This document shows positions 16,378 through 24,736 of a stretch of DNA of 41,504 bases, piece by piece. How positions within the stretch are numbered: position 1 is the stretch's first letter; each line of letters begins with the position of its first letter. This stretch comes from Empedobacter tilapiae (GTDB taxonomy: Bacteria; Bacteroidota; Bacteroidia; Flavobacteriales; Weeksellaceae), in the NCBI RefSeq assembly GCF_004785645.1, contig NZ_SRPE01000018.1, positions 1 through 41,504 on the forward strand, read 5' to 3'. The notes beneath the pieces are model-generated. The model did no database searches, had not been told where the DNA came from, and saw nothing but the letters and a program-made list of their open reading frames with translations. A program made the position numbers and the translations under genes.

Positions 16378-16651
16378 TCTTGATTATTATTTTTTAATTA
16401 TTGACACTAATAGTAGTGTGAAATTAGTAGTCTATAGCAATAAATGGTTGTGTTTAGCTGAATATTTTATTATATTTACAACTATAATAACAAGATATGA
16501 ACAGATTAAGTTGTCTTCCTCCTCCAAGAGCTTAATATTACTTCAAGATTTTAAAGAAGTGCAGCGCTGGCTAATTTAGTCGGTTATTTTGCTGTACCTC
16601 AAATTCTCAATCAAATTTTAATAATATAAATTCTCGTTTCTGTAAAAAGGA
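16378..16651 (+). other. Leader region before the DMT transporter, with a possible PPP leader peptide
   Basis: TATATTTA at 16471-16478 resembles a -7 box (last base A rather than G), which would place the transcript start near 16486. The first ATG (16497-16535) opens a 12-codon frame, MNRLSCLPPPRA. Three prolines in a row near the end are a ribosome-slowing signal in general. A further frame at 16555-16630 reads AALANLVGYFAVPQILNQI, which looks protein-like but lacks a start, so it may be a gene remnant. The transporter gene follows. A regulatory leader is a possibility, not a demonstrated fact. Confidence 0.35.
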
Positions 16652-16669
16652 ATGGAGAGACAATATTTT

Positions 16670-17536
16670 ATGAAAAAATCATATTTGTTATTACACTTTA
16701 GTGTGATATTACTTGGCTTTTCAGGTGTATTCGGAAAGCTTATTTCTTTGAACGAAGGTTTGTTAACATGGTACAGAGTATTTTTCTCTGCAATTATCTT
16801 ATTTATTATTATAAAACTGCTGAAAATTAATACAAATATCAGCTTAAAAGAAAAAATAAAAATAGCTAAGATTGGTGTATTTATAACATTTTCTTGGGTT
16901 TTATTTTATGGTAGTATCAAATATTCCAACATTTCTATTGGAGTTGTATGTTATTGTATGGCAAGTTTTTTTACTGCTATTCTTGAACCTATTATCAATA
17001 AAAAGAAATTCAAATTATCAGAGTTACTTTTAAGTTTATTGACTTTATTTGGAATCAGCTTGATTTTTAGTTTTGACGCCTCTTATCGGTTAGGAATTGT
17101 ATTGGGTATTATTTCGCCTTTATTCGCTTCTTTTTATACCATTTATAATGAGAAGTTGACAATTTGCTACGATACTAAGCTTATTAATTACTACCAGATG
17201 ATTGGAGGAACTATTGGTTTAGGAGTTTTATTGCCCGCATATTTGTATTTCTTTCCAGTGGAAAATATTTTTCCTAAAGGAAAAGATACATTCTATTTAA
17301 TTATACTAGCTCTTTTTTGTACAGTAGGAGTGTATGTTTCAATCACTGAAATATTAAAAAAGTTATCCGCTTTTACTATTAATCTAAGTCTTAATTTGGA
17401 ACCCATATATGCGATTATAATAGCATTTTGGTTCTTCGATGAGGGAAAACAAGTAAATATTTCGTTTTATGTTGGATTATTTTTTGTTATTCTCTCTGTA
17501 GTTCTACAAACATTTATTTCACTAAGAAACAAATAA
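16670..17536 (+). CDS. DMT-superfamily (EamA) transporter
   Basis: A membrane protein of 288 residues from the ATG at 16670; an ATG at 16652 would add six polar residues before the first helix and is less likely. It has ten predicted hydrophobic segments arranged as two repeats of five. Family signatures are ILLGFSGVFGKLISL with TWYRVFFSAI in the first repeat, and TINLSLNLEPIYAIIIAFWF followed by DEGKQVNISFYVG in the second (the NLEPI region typical of EamA). These carriers export small metabolites such as amino acids or related compounds; the substrate is unknown. It is monocistronic, with a terminator just after it and a possible leader peptide upstream. Confidence 0.88.
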   Translation: MKKSYLLLHFSVILLGFSGVFGKLISLNEGLLTWYRVFFSAIILFIIIKLLKINTNISLKEKIKIAKIGVFITFSWVLFYGSIKYSNISIGVVCYCMASFFTAILEPIINKKKFKLSELLLSLLTLFGISLIFSFDASYRLGIVLGIISPLFASFYTIYNEKLTICYDTKLINYYQMIGGTIGLGVLLPAYLYFFPVENIFPKGKDTFYLIILALFCTVGVYVSITEILKKLSAFTINLSLNLEPIYAIIIAFWFFDEGKQVNISFYVGLFFVILSVVLQTFISLRNK

Positions 17537-17541
17537 TTTAT

Positions 17542-17574
17542 AACCTCTTGCAGTTCAACTGTAGGAGGTTTTTA
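17542..17574 (+). terminator. Terminator after the DMT transporter
   Basis: AACCTC pairs with GAGGTT and the inner TGCAG with CTGTA, followed by TTTTTAA. Confidence 0.8.
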
Positions 17575-17576
17575 AT

Positions 17577-18040
17577 GGTATTATCTTCTATATTTCTTTT
17601 TTCTTTAAAGGTTTATGTAATTATCCCATCAGAATCAATTCCTATTTATCCTGAGAAGATAGTAAGATATGATTTTTTTGGAATTATAGTAACGTTAGAG
17701 TAGTTACCTACTAGTATTAAATCGAACTATTTTATTTGTTGTCGTGTTTTGCGATTTTTTAATGTATAACGTCTTATTTATATTTTCTGCATAATAATAG
17801 TCCTTAAAAAGGATTTAGGATAGCTACTCTAATTTAAAGTAAAAAAATATTTAAATCTATTTCGAGCGTTCTTATTTGAAAACAAAAATTTAGTATGAAT
17901 ATTATTTTAATATTTTTTAAGCTATTTTTGTTGTATAAACATAAAGTTTACGTTAAAAATATAATTTTATACTATTATTTATTTAGTTTTCCCGAGATTG
18001 TAAGCAATAATAGATTTTAGCTCTTCTATTTATAATATAT
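17577..18040. other. Gap with an inverted pair of GAGTAG-type sites
   Basis: No credible gene; a 42-codon frame at 17575 has no support. TTAGAGTAG (17695-17703) recurs in exact inverted form as CTACTCTAA (17824-17832). A small hairpin TCCTTAAAAAGGA lies just before the second copy. The minus-strand copy is followed by TTTTTAAGGACTATTATT, which resembles the promoter at 37669 but lacks its TTTG. The gap probably also holds the promoter of the KAS III gene, but I cannot point to a clear -7 box. Confidence 0.35.
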
Positions 18041-19099
18041 ATGACAAATCACTTTATAGGAATAGGAAAATATATTCCAACCGAAAAAATATCAAATCAA
18101 TTTTTCGAAGAACATCAATTTTTTAATGAACAAGGAGAAATCTTAGATCAAAATAATGCAATTATATCGCAGAAATTAAAACAAATAACGGGTATAGAAG
18201 AACGTAGATATGCAAGAAATGACCAAGTATCATCCGATTTAGGATATATGGCAGCAGCTTCTGCGATAACAAATGCAAAGATTGATGCTGAAACCATAGA
18301 CTATATTATATTCGCTCATAATTTTGGTGATGTAAAACATGATACAATACAGTCGGATATGGTTCCAAGTCTTGCTGCTAGAGTAAAAAATCTATTAAAA
18401 ATTCAAAATCCTTATTGCGTAGCATATGATGTTATTTTTGGTTGTCCAGGTTGGATAGAAGGAGTAATACAAGCTAATGCATTTATAAAAGCTGGATTAG
18501 CAAAAAGATGTTTAGTAATTGGAGCTGAAACCCTTTCAAGAGTTGTAGATCAACATGACAGAGATACAATGATTTATGCTGATGGAGCAGGAGCGGTAAT
18601 AATAGAACCTTCTACAAAGAATAAAGGTATACAAGCTCATTTATCTGCTTCTTATGCCAACGAGGAAAAAGATTATCTATTCTTCGGGAAATCATATAAT
18701 AATGAGAAATGCCCGAATACAAAATACATCAAAATGTTTGGGCGTAAAATATATGAATTCGCGTTATCAAAAGTACCCTTAGCAATGAAAAAGTGTGTTG
18801 ATGATAGTACATATAAAATAGATAATATCAGCAAAATAATTATTCATCAAGCCAATGAAAAAATGGATGAAGCGATTGTAAAACGCTTTTATAATTTATA
18901 TGATCAAGATGTACCAAAAGATATTATGCCAATGAATATCTATAAACTTGGCAATAGTAGTGTGGCAACAATTCCAATTCTCTTGAAAATGATTATGGAT
19001 AATGATTTAGATAATCATCAAATAAATGAAGGAGACGTTGTTTTATTTGCATCTGTAGGCGCAGGTATGAACATTAACACTTTTATTTATCAGTTTTAA
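18041..19099 (+). CDS. 3-oxoacyl-ACP synthase III family protein (FabH-like)
   Basis: A thiolase-fold condensing enzyme of 352 residues. The catalytic triad of KAS III is present: Cys135 in DVIFGCPGWIEG, His269 in IIHQANEKM and Asn305 in KLGNSSVATIP. DGAGAVIIEP at ~181-190 is the usual Gly-rich strand. It is about 25-35 residues longer than housekeeping FabH, with an insertion after the start (ISNQFFEEHQFFNEQGEILD) and TGIEERRYA following it. It has no fatty-acid genes beside it. It may therefore be a specialised enzyme loading an unusual starter acyl group, or a second FabH. It would join acyl-CoA and malonyl-ACP, or a related pair. The specific product is not visible from sequence. Confidence 0.87.
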   Translation: MTNHFIGIGKYIPTEKISNQFFEEHQFFNEQGEILDQNNAIISQKLKQITGIEERRYARNDQVSSDLGYMAAASAITNAKIDAETIDYIIFAHNFGDVKHDTIQSDMVPSLAARVKNLLKIQNPYCVAYDVIFGCPGWIEGVIQANAFIKAGLAKRCLVIGAETLSRVVDQHDRDTMIYADGAGAVIIEPSTKNKGIQAHLSASYANEEKDYLFFGKSYNNEKCPNTKYIKMFGRKIYEFALSKVPLAMKKCVDDSTYKIDNISKIIIHQANEKMDEAIVKRFYNLYDQDVPKDIMPMNIYKLGNSSVATIPILLKMIMDNDLDNHQINEGDVVLFASVGAGMNINTFIYQF

Positions 19100-19121
19100 T
19101 TATATAAATTGAATAAGATCT

Positions 19122-19159
19122 AAGTTCTAGCTCATACAATAAGGTTAGAACTTTTTTTC
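19122..19159 (+). terminator. Terminator after the KAS III gene
   Basis: AAGTTCTA pairs with TAGAACTT across a 16-base loop, followed by seven T. Confidence 0.7.
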
Positions 19160-19212
19160 TAATAATACTGAATTCTCTATGAATTAATAACACTCAATTC
19201 ACTAAAACTTAT

Positions 19213-19442
19213 TACCTTTGCCAAGTACTTAAGAAGATATTTTATCTTACATAGTTTACAATTGTATTCTTTATTTTACTTTTTTTAATTCACTAATTGA
19301 CCTAGTCAATATAATTTTAACTTCTGTTTTCTAAAATATATACTTGTAAGTTTTACGTCTGTAAAATGTAAAATATATTTGATAATCAATTCATTTATTC
19401 TTAGGTTTTTAATATTAATAATAAAAGAACTATAAAACATTT
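19213..19442 (+). promoter_or_regulatory. Promoter and long 5' leader of the cold-shock genes
   Basis: TACCTTTG (19213-19220) is an exact TAnnTTTG box, so transcription would begin near 19226 and leave about 215 bases untranslated. The leader contains a perfect hairpin AAGATA-TTT-TATCTT (19234-19248). Long leaders that refold with temperature are known for cspA-type genes in other bacteria; here that is an inference. Confidence 0.5.
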
Positions 19443-19874
19443 ATGGCAGATTCTACATCTAAAAAAGAAAATAGCAAAAAGAAAGCTTTAAAAAAATTAG
19501 AAAAATTAAACAAAAGAGAGAGCAGAAAAGACAATAACAATAAAGGAAAGTCGTTAGAAGAAATGATTGTTTATGTTGATGTATTAGGAAACTTTACAGA
19601 TGTACCGCCTCATTTGCAAGACAAAGAAGCTGATTTGCTGAATAATAGAAGATTAGAATCTGACAATAGAGATGTTTTTATAGAAGGTACAGTTGATGTC
19701 TATAACGATTCGAAAGGATTTGGTTTTATAAAAGTACCAACTTCTAATGATAAAGTATTCTTTCATTTCAAAGAATCAAAAGAACTGCTTAAGGTAGGAG
19801 ACAAGGTGCAGTTTAAAAAAGAAATGACTGAAAAAGGATTCAGAGCAATTCAAATTTCGAAAAAAATAAATTAA
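19443..19874 (+). CDS. Cold-shock-domain protein with basic N-terminal extension
   Basis: A 143-residue protein. The first ~40 residues are very Lys-rich and low-complexity (KKENSKKKALKKLEKLNKRE). A middle linker, SLEEMIVYVDVLGNFTDVPP, and a C-terminal cold-shock domain (~77-143) follow. RNP1 is intact as KGFGFIKV; RNP2 reads VFFHFKES instead of the usual VFVHFS/VFVH. It would bind single-stranded RNA or DNA, perhaps as an RNA chaperone tied to ribosomes through the basic tail (inference). A standard 63-residue Csp follows after 14 bases, and both are probably transcribed from the promoter at 19213. Confidence 0.88.
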   Translation: MADSTSKKENSKKKALKKLEKLNKRESRKDNNNKGKSLEEMIVYVDVLGNFTDVPPHLQDKEADLLNNRRLESDNRDVFIEGTVDVYNDSKGFGFIKVPTSNDKVFFHFKESKELLKVGDKVQFKKEMTEKGFRAIQISKKIN

Positions 19875-19888
19875 TTAAATAAATAAGT

Positions 19889-20080
19889 ATGCAAGAAGGA
19901 ACAGTAAAATTCTTCAACGAATCAAAAGGTTTTGGTTTTATCTCTAACGCAAATGGAGGTGAAGATGTTTTTGTACATGTTTCTGGATTAATTGATAAAG
20001 TAAATGAAAATGATCAAGTTACTTTTGATATTGAAAAAGGAAAAAAAGGCCTTATGGCTGTTAATGTAAAAAGAAAATAA
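19889..20080 (+). CDS. Cold shock protein, CspA family
   Basis: A 63-residue single cold-shock domain, full length for the family: MQEGTVKFFNESKGFGFISN contains RNP1 (KGFGFI), and DVFVHVSGL is RNP2. It is a cytoplasmic RNA chaperone that melts secondary structure in mRNA. It lies 14 bases after a longer cold-shock-domain gene and before a perfect terminator, so the two form a small operon with a long leader. The name cspA is commonly applied, but the paralogue cannot be told apart here. Confidence 0.95.
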   Translation: MQEGTVKFFNESKGFGFISNANGGEDVFVHVSGLIDKVNENDQVTFDIEKGKKGLMAVNVKRK

Positions 20081-20111
20081 TTTATAGTATAAATTAATTC
20101 TTATAGAACAA

Positions 20112-20147
20112 AGAAAGTCCTTATTTAGATAAGGACTTTTTCTTTTT
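20112..20147 (+). terminator. Terminator of the cold-shock operon
   Basis: Perfect arms AAAGTCCTTAT and ATAAGGACTTT around a 4-base loop, then TTCTTTTT. Confidence 0.9.
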
Positions 20148-20451
20148 AGTACGATATTTAAGTTTGTTTATTAATAAGGAATGTTAAGCGGTTATTGCTG
20201 AAAGGATTACTTCACGTTTACCACAATGGGTTAAAAAGAACAGAGAAACTTTATTAAAGTTGATTCGGTTTAAGAAATAAATGGTCTATAATTTATATAA
20301 AAAAAGTAAGAAAAACTAAAAGTCGCTAAAAGGTTTAAATTCTTATTTCTGCATTTCAGCTTTCATTTTCTTCACTTCGGTTATTATTCAAAAGTAAGGA
20401 GGTTATAGCCTCTTTATTTTTGTGGTAGAAATAGTTAAAATGTAAGAATTA
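20148..20451 (+). promoter_or_regulatory. Upstream region of the RND operon
   Basis: TATTTTTG (20415-20422) is an exact TAnnTTTG box 30 bases before the first gene. Just upstream, GAGG-N6-CCTC (20399-20412) is an inverted repeat between the -7 box and the expected -33 position, a plausible operator. Earlier, 20188-20280 encodes AVIAERITSRLPQWVKKNRE and ends LIRFKK before a stop. It has no start and looks like the tail of a lost gene. Confidence 0.45.
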
Positions 20452-21591
20452 ATGAAACGTTTCATCCACAACAAAATCTTAATAGCGAGTTTGCTATTAG
20501 TCTCTACATATATTTTACAAAGTTGTAAAAATTCTGAAAAAGAAGTTACAGAGCAAGCAGAAATAATACAGGCAGAAATACTGACTTTACACTCAACTGA
20601 AGCAGTAATAGATCAGACTTATCCAACCAATTTAGAAGGAAAAGACAACATTCAACTGCGCCCTCAAATAAGTGGTTACATAGACAAAATTTATGTCGAT
20701 GAAGGAGCTTATGTACAAGCAGGACAGCCTTTGTTTCGGATAAATGCCAGTGTATATCGTGAGCAAAAAAATACTGCTTTAGCTTCTTTGGCTATGGCTA
20801 AATCTCAATTAGAAACGACACAATTAGAATTAGACAAATACAAAGTATTGAGTAATTCTAAGGTAGTAGCAGACTTTCAATATCAAAAGGCTAAAGCGAA
20901 TTACGAGAATGCCAAAGCGATGGTAAAACAGCAACAAACATTAGTTGCTTCGGCTGATGTTAATTTAGGTTTTTCTTTGATAAAAGCAACTGTCAGTGGT
21001 TACATTGGGCGTATTCCGAATCGTTTAGGCGCTTTGGTTGGTCCTACGGATACACAACCATTAACAACTTTATCTCAAGTGAGCGAAATCTATGCATATT
21101 TTGCTCTTCCAGAAAAGGAAATACTTAAAATTAATGCTTCTCGACAGGGAGCAAATTTATTAGAAAAACTGAAAAGCTTTCAAGATATTACTTTATTACT
21201 TGCAGATGGAAATCCTTATAATCATGTTGGAAAAATAGACATGATGGACGGACAATTCGATGCTACAACAGGATCGGTGATGCTTCGAGCTTCTTTTCCT
21301 AATCCAGAACGTTTACTAAGAACAGGAAATACAGGAAGAATTGTTTTAAAATCAATAGAACAAAATGTGTTTAAAATTCCACTTTTGGCAACTTACGAAG
21401 TACAAGATAAACTTTTTGTAGGACGTATTGGAAAAGGAAACAAAATGGAACGTGTAGCATTACAAGATTACACAAAATCAGGTAATTTTTACATTGTTAC
21501 ATCAGGCTTTAAATCAGGAGATAAAATTATTGCAAACGAATTGGCTATGATTCCTGAAAATGCTGTGATTTCCCCAAAAGTGAATAAATAA
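20452..21591 (+). CDS. RND efflux periplasmic adaptor lipoprotein (AcrA/MexA-like)
   Basis: The 379-residue membrane-fusion protein has a lipobox near residues 22-25 (ILQSC), so it is anchored by lipid to the inner membrane. Domains follow in the family order: a lipoyl half-motif (IRPQISGYIDKIYVDEGAY-like, ~66-90), an alpha-helical hairpin (~105-170), the second lipoyl half (IKATVSGYIGRIPNRLGALV), a beta barrel and a membrane-proximal domain. It links the RND pump (1042 residues, 13 bases downstream) to the outer-membrane channel encoded next. It is the first gene of a five-gene operon that ends in a LytS-type kinase and LytTR regulator. Confidence 0.93.
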   Translation: MKRFIHNKILIASLLLVSTYILQSCKNSEKEVTEQAEIIQAEILTLHSTEAVIDQTYPTNLEGKDNIQLRPQISGYIDKIYVDEGAYVQAGQPLFRINASVYREQKNTALASLAMAKSQLETTQLELDKYKVLSNSKVVADFQYQKAKANYENAKAMVKQQQTLVASADVNLGFSLIKATVSGYIGRIPNRLGALVGPTDTQPLTTLSQVSEIYAYFALPEKEILKINASRQGANLLEKLKSFQDITLLLADGNPYNHVGKIDMMDGQFDATTGSVMLRASFPNPERLLRTGNTGRIVLKSIEQNVFKIPLLATYEVQDKLFVGRIGKGNKMERVALQDYTKSGNFYIVTSGFKSGDKIIANELAMIPENAVISPKVNK

Positions 21592-21604
21592 AATGCATTA
21601 AGAA

Positions 21605-24600
21605 ATGTTAAATAAAATTATTAAAAGACCTGTACTTGCTACAGTTATCTCAGTTATACTAGTACTTTTAGGGATTTTAGGACTGTTGCGTATTCCTATG
21701 ACACAGTTTCCTGAAATTGCACCTCCTACTGTTTTTGTGTATGGAACTTATCCAGGAGCTAATGCCGAAAGTGTTATTCGTTCGGTAGTCACGCCTTTGG
21801 AACAAGCTATTAATGGAGTTGAAAATATGGAATACATTAGTTCCAGTGCTGCTAATGACGGAAGTTTTTCCATCACGATTATTTTTAAACAAGGAGTAGA
21901 TCCAGATCAAGCTGCCGTAAATGTACAAAACCGTGTCGCTCAAGTCAATTCTCAATTACCACAAGAAGTAATTCGTTTGGGGTTGACAACGACTAAACAA
22001 CAGACGAGTTATTTGATGATTGTAAATATAAACAGTGAAAAGCCTGAAAAATATGACGAAGGTTTTTTACAAAATTATGCAAACATCAATCTTGTTCCTG
22101 AACTGAAACGTATTCCAGGAGTAGGAAATGTGACGATGTTTGGAGAAAAAGATTATTCAGTTCGTGTTTGGTTAGATCCAACTAAATTGTCTTCTTACGG
22201 TTTAGTACCTTCTGATGTAGAGACTGCTATACAACAATACAGTTTTGAAGCGTCTCCAGGAACATTGGGTGAAGAAAGTGATGTTACTTTACAATATACT
22301 TTGCGTTATAAAGGTAAGTTGAATAAGCCCGAAGAGTTCGAAAAAATCATTCTTCGTTCTAAAACAGATGGTTCCATATTACGTTTAGGAGATGTGGCAC
22401 GTATTGAATTTGGACAATCTACTTATTCTAGTGATACTTTTACAGACGGAAAGCCCTCGGTTGTATTTGCAGTTATTCAAGCAAGTGGATCTAATGCAAA
22501 TGACATTGCAATTGAAGTAAATAAATCATTAGATAATTTTCAGAAAAATGCTCCAGATGGAATCAAATATGAATTGATTCAAAATATGAAAGATCGATTG
22601 GATACTTCTGTTTCACAAATGAAAACTACATTGATTGAAGCCTTCTTTTTGGTATTTATTGTTGTACTCATTTTCCTTCAAGATCTTCGTTCAACGATTA
22701 TTCCAGCTATTGCGGCACCAGTGTCCATTATTGCTACCTTCTTTTTCATTTACATGATCGGTTTTTCAGTAAATGTTTTGACTTTATTTGCTTTAGTATT
22801 GGCAATTGGTATTGTGGTAGATGATGCCATTGTAGTTGTAGAGGCCGTACATGCCAAAATGCAGGCAACAGGCGAAACTGCTAAGAAAGCAACGGCATCT
22901 GCAATGAGTGAAATTAGTGGAGCCATTATTTCGATTACTTTGGTAATGTCTGCTGTATTTCTTCCAGTAGGATTTATGGAAGGTCCGGCAGGAATATTTT
23001 ACAAACAGTTTTCGTATACATTGGCAATCGCCATTTTGATTTCTGCAATTAATGCTCTAACATTGAGCCCAGCTTTGTGTGCTTTGTTATTAAAAAATCA
23101 TGAAATAAATGAAGAAGGAAAAAAGAAAAAGTTTACACAACGTTTTGCTGATGCGTTTAATGTTAGTTTTGAAAGATTAACATATAAATATATCGGAGTA
23201 GTGAAGTTTTTAGGAAGGAAAAAACTTCTTGCCATTGGGTTATTAGTTTTGATTTCTTTCAGTGCATTCTTTTTAATGAATAATGCTCCAAAAGGTTTTG
23301 TTCCAGAAGAAGATGATAACAACTTAAGTTTTGTAGTTAATTTACAGGCAGGGACGAATTTGCAATTTATTACAGAAGAAATGGAAAAGGCAACTAGGAT
23401 GGTTCTAGAATTGCCCGAAGTTAAAAGTATTAGTACAGTTTCTGGTTTTAATTTATTTACAAATGGTGCGGCACCCAATTCGGCAATGGGTTTTATTACA
23501 TTGAAAAAACCGAAAGAGCGTGGTGAAATATCAGATATCAATGAAGTAATGCACAAAATCGAAGGAGTTATGAAAGGAAAAATTAAAGGAGAGTTTTTGA
23601 TTTTTCGTAATCCTGCTGTAGAAGGTTTTGGTACTGCTGGAGGTGTCGAATTTGTTTTACAAGATAGAACTTCTGGTGATATTAAGGATTTTGAAGCAGT
23701 TAGTAAAAAAGTAATTGAAGCGATAGGAAAACGTCCTGAAATAGGAATGGCGTTTACAACTTTTCGAAGTGATTTTCCTCAATATGAAGTAGAATTAAAT
23801 GAGGATAAAGCACAACAATTAGGATTGACTCCGAAAGAAGTAATGGATGCTTTACAATTATATTTAACAGGTTCGCAAACAACAGATTTCATTCGTTTTG
23901 GAAGGCTGTATCGTGTAAATGTTCGTTCCGAAGCTGAATTTAGAAAAGATGAAGCATCATTAAATCAAATTATGGTTCGCAATAATCTAAATCAAATGGT
24001 ACCGATTTCTACCTTGGTAACGCTTAAAAAAGTTTTTGGTCCACAAGATATTAGCCGTTACAATTTATACAATAGTATTCGGGTAAATGTAAACGCTACA
24101 GGTGACGCTAGTACTGGAAAAGTAATGACGGCAATTGATGAGGTTCTTAAAGAAGAACTTCCAAAAGGATACAGTTATGAATATAGTGGATTGGCTTTAC
24201 AAGAACGAAATTCTGGTTCACAAATGATATTTATTTTTGGATTAAGTATTCTATTTATTTACTTCCTTTTAGCAGCGCAATATGAAAGTTATTTCTTGCC
24301 ATTAGCGGTAATACTTTCTTTACCTACAGGAATCTTAGGGGTATTTCTTGCCATTGGTTTTACTGGATTAGATAATAATATTTACGTACAAATTGCATTG
24401 ATTATGCTTGTTGGTTTATTGGCTAAAAATGCCATTCTAATTGTAGAATTTGCTATACAACAACGTAAAGCAGGATTATCAATTTTTGATGCAGCGATTA
24501 CAGGTGCTCGAATGCGTTTGCGTCCTATCATAATGACATCGTTAGCGTTTGTTGCCGGATTAGTTCCATTAATGTTTGCAACTGGAGGTACAGCAATTGG

Positions 24601-24733
24601 TAATAAATCCATCAGTATCAGTGCCGCTGGTGGAATGTTAAGCGGTGTTGTATTGGGGGTATTAATTATACCTGTTTTGTATATGATTTTTCAAAGTTTA
24701 CAAGAAAAAGTTTCTAGCAATAAAAATGCGTAA
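21605..24733 (+). CDS. RND multidrug efflux permease (AcrB/HAE1 family)
   Basis: The 1042-residue inner-membrane pump has the full length of the HAE1 subfamily. It starts with IIKRPVLATVISVILVLLG (first helix). The fourth helix carries the paired proton-relay aspartates in AIGIVVDDAIVVVEAVHAKM. The large porter loops are present (VEGFGTAGGVEFVLQDRTSG in the second), and FIYFLLAAQYESYFLP is conserved. Twelve membrane helices are expected. It exports hydrophobic or amphiphilic compounds from periplasm or membrane with proton import, working with the adaptor upstream and the outer-membrane factor 3 bases downstream. The substrate is unknown. Confidence 0.95.
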   Translation: MLNKIIKRPVLATVISVILVLLGILGLLRIPMTQFPEIAPPTVFVYGTYPGANAESVIRSVVTPLEQAINGVENMEYISSSAANDGSFSITIIFKQGVDPDQAAVNVQNRVAQVNSQLPQEVIRLGLTTTKQQTSYLMIVNINSEKPEKYDEGFLQNYANINLVPELKRIPGVGNVTMFGEKDYSVRVWLDPTKLSSYGLVPSDVETAIQQYSFEASPGTLGEESDVTLQYTLRYKGKLNKPEEFEKIILRSKTDGSILRLGDVARIEFGQSTYSSDTFTDGKPSVVFAVIQASGSNANDIAIEVNKSLDNFQKNAPDGIKYELIQNMKDRLDTSVSQMKTTLIEAFFLVFIVVLIFLQDLRSTIIPAIAAPVSIIATFFFIYMIGFSVNVLTLFALVLAIGIVVDDAIVVVEAVHAKMQATGETAKKATASAMSEISGAIISITLVMSAVFLPVGFMEGPAGIFYKQFSYTLAIAILISAINALTLSPALCALLLKNHEINEEGKKKKFTQRFADAFNVSFERLTYKYIGVVKFLGRKKLLAIGLLVLISFSAFFLMNNAPKGFVPEEDDNNLSFVVNLQAGTNLQFITEEMEKATRMVLELPEVKSISTVSGFNLFTNGAAPNSAMGFITLKKPKERGEISDINEVMHKIEGVMKGKIKGEFLIFRNPAVEGFGTAGGVEFVLQDRTSGDIKDFEAVSKKVIEAIGKRPEIGMAFTTFRSDFPQYEVELNEDKAQQLGLTPKEVMDALQLYLTGSQTTDFIRFGRLYRVNVRSEAEFRKDEASLNQIMVRNNLNQMVPISTLVTLKKVFGPQDISRYNLYNSIRVNVNATGDASTGKVMTAIDEVLKEELPKGYSYEYSGLALQERNSGSQMIFIFGLSILFIYFLLAAQYESYFLPLAVILSLPTGILGVFLAIGFTGLDNNIYVQIALIMLVGLLAKNAILIVEFAIQQRKAGLSIFDAAITGARMRLRPIIMTSLAFVAGLVPLMFATGGTAIGNKSISISAAGGMLSGVVLGVLIIPVLYMIFQSLQEKVSSNKNA

Positions 24734-24736
24734 CAA

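Noticed and set aside
16555-16630. Protein-like frame AALANLVGYFAVPQILNQI
   Set aside because: No start and only 25 codons. Kept as a remark in the leader-region entry, not as a gene.
23098-23556. 152-codon minus-strand frame within the RND permease gene
   Set aside because: Antisense shadow of a strongly coding gene.
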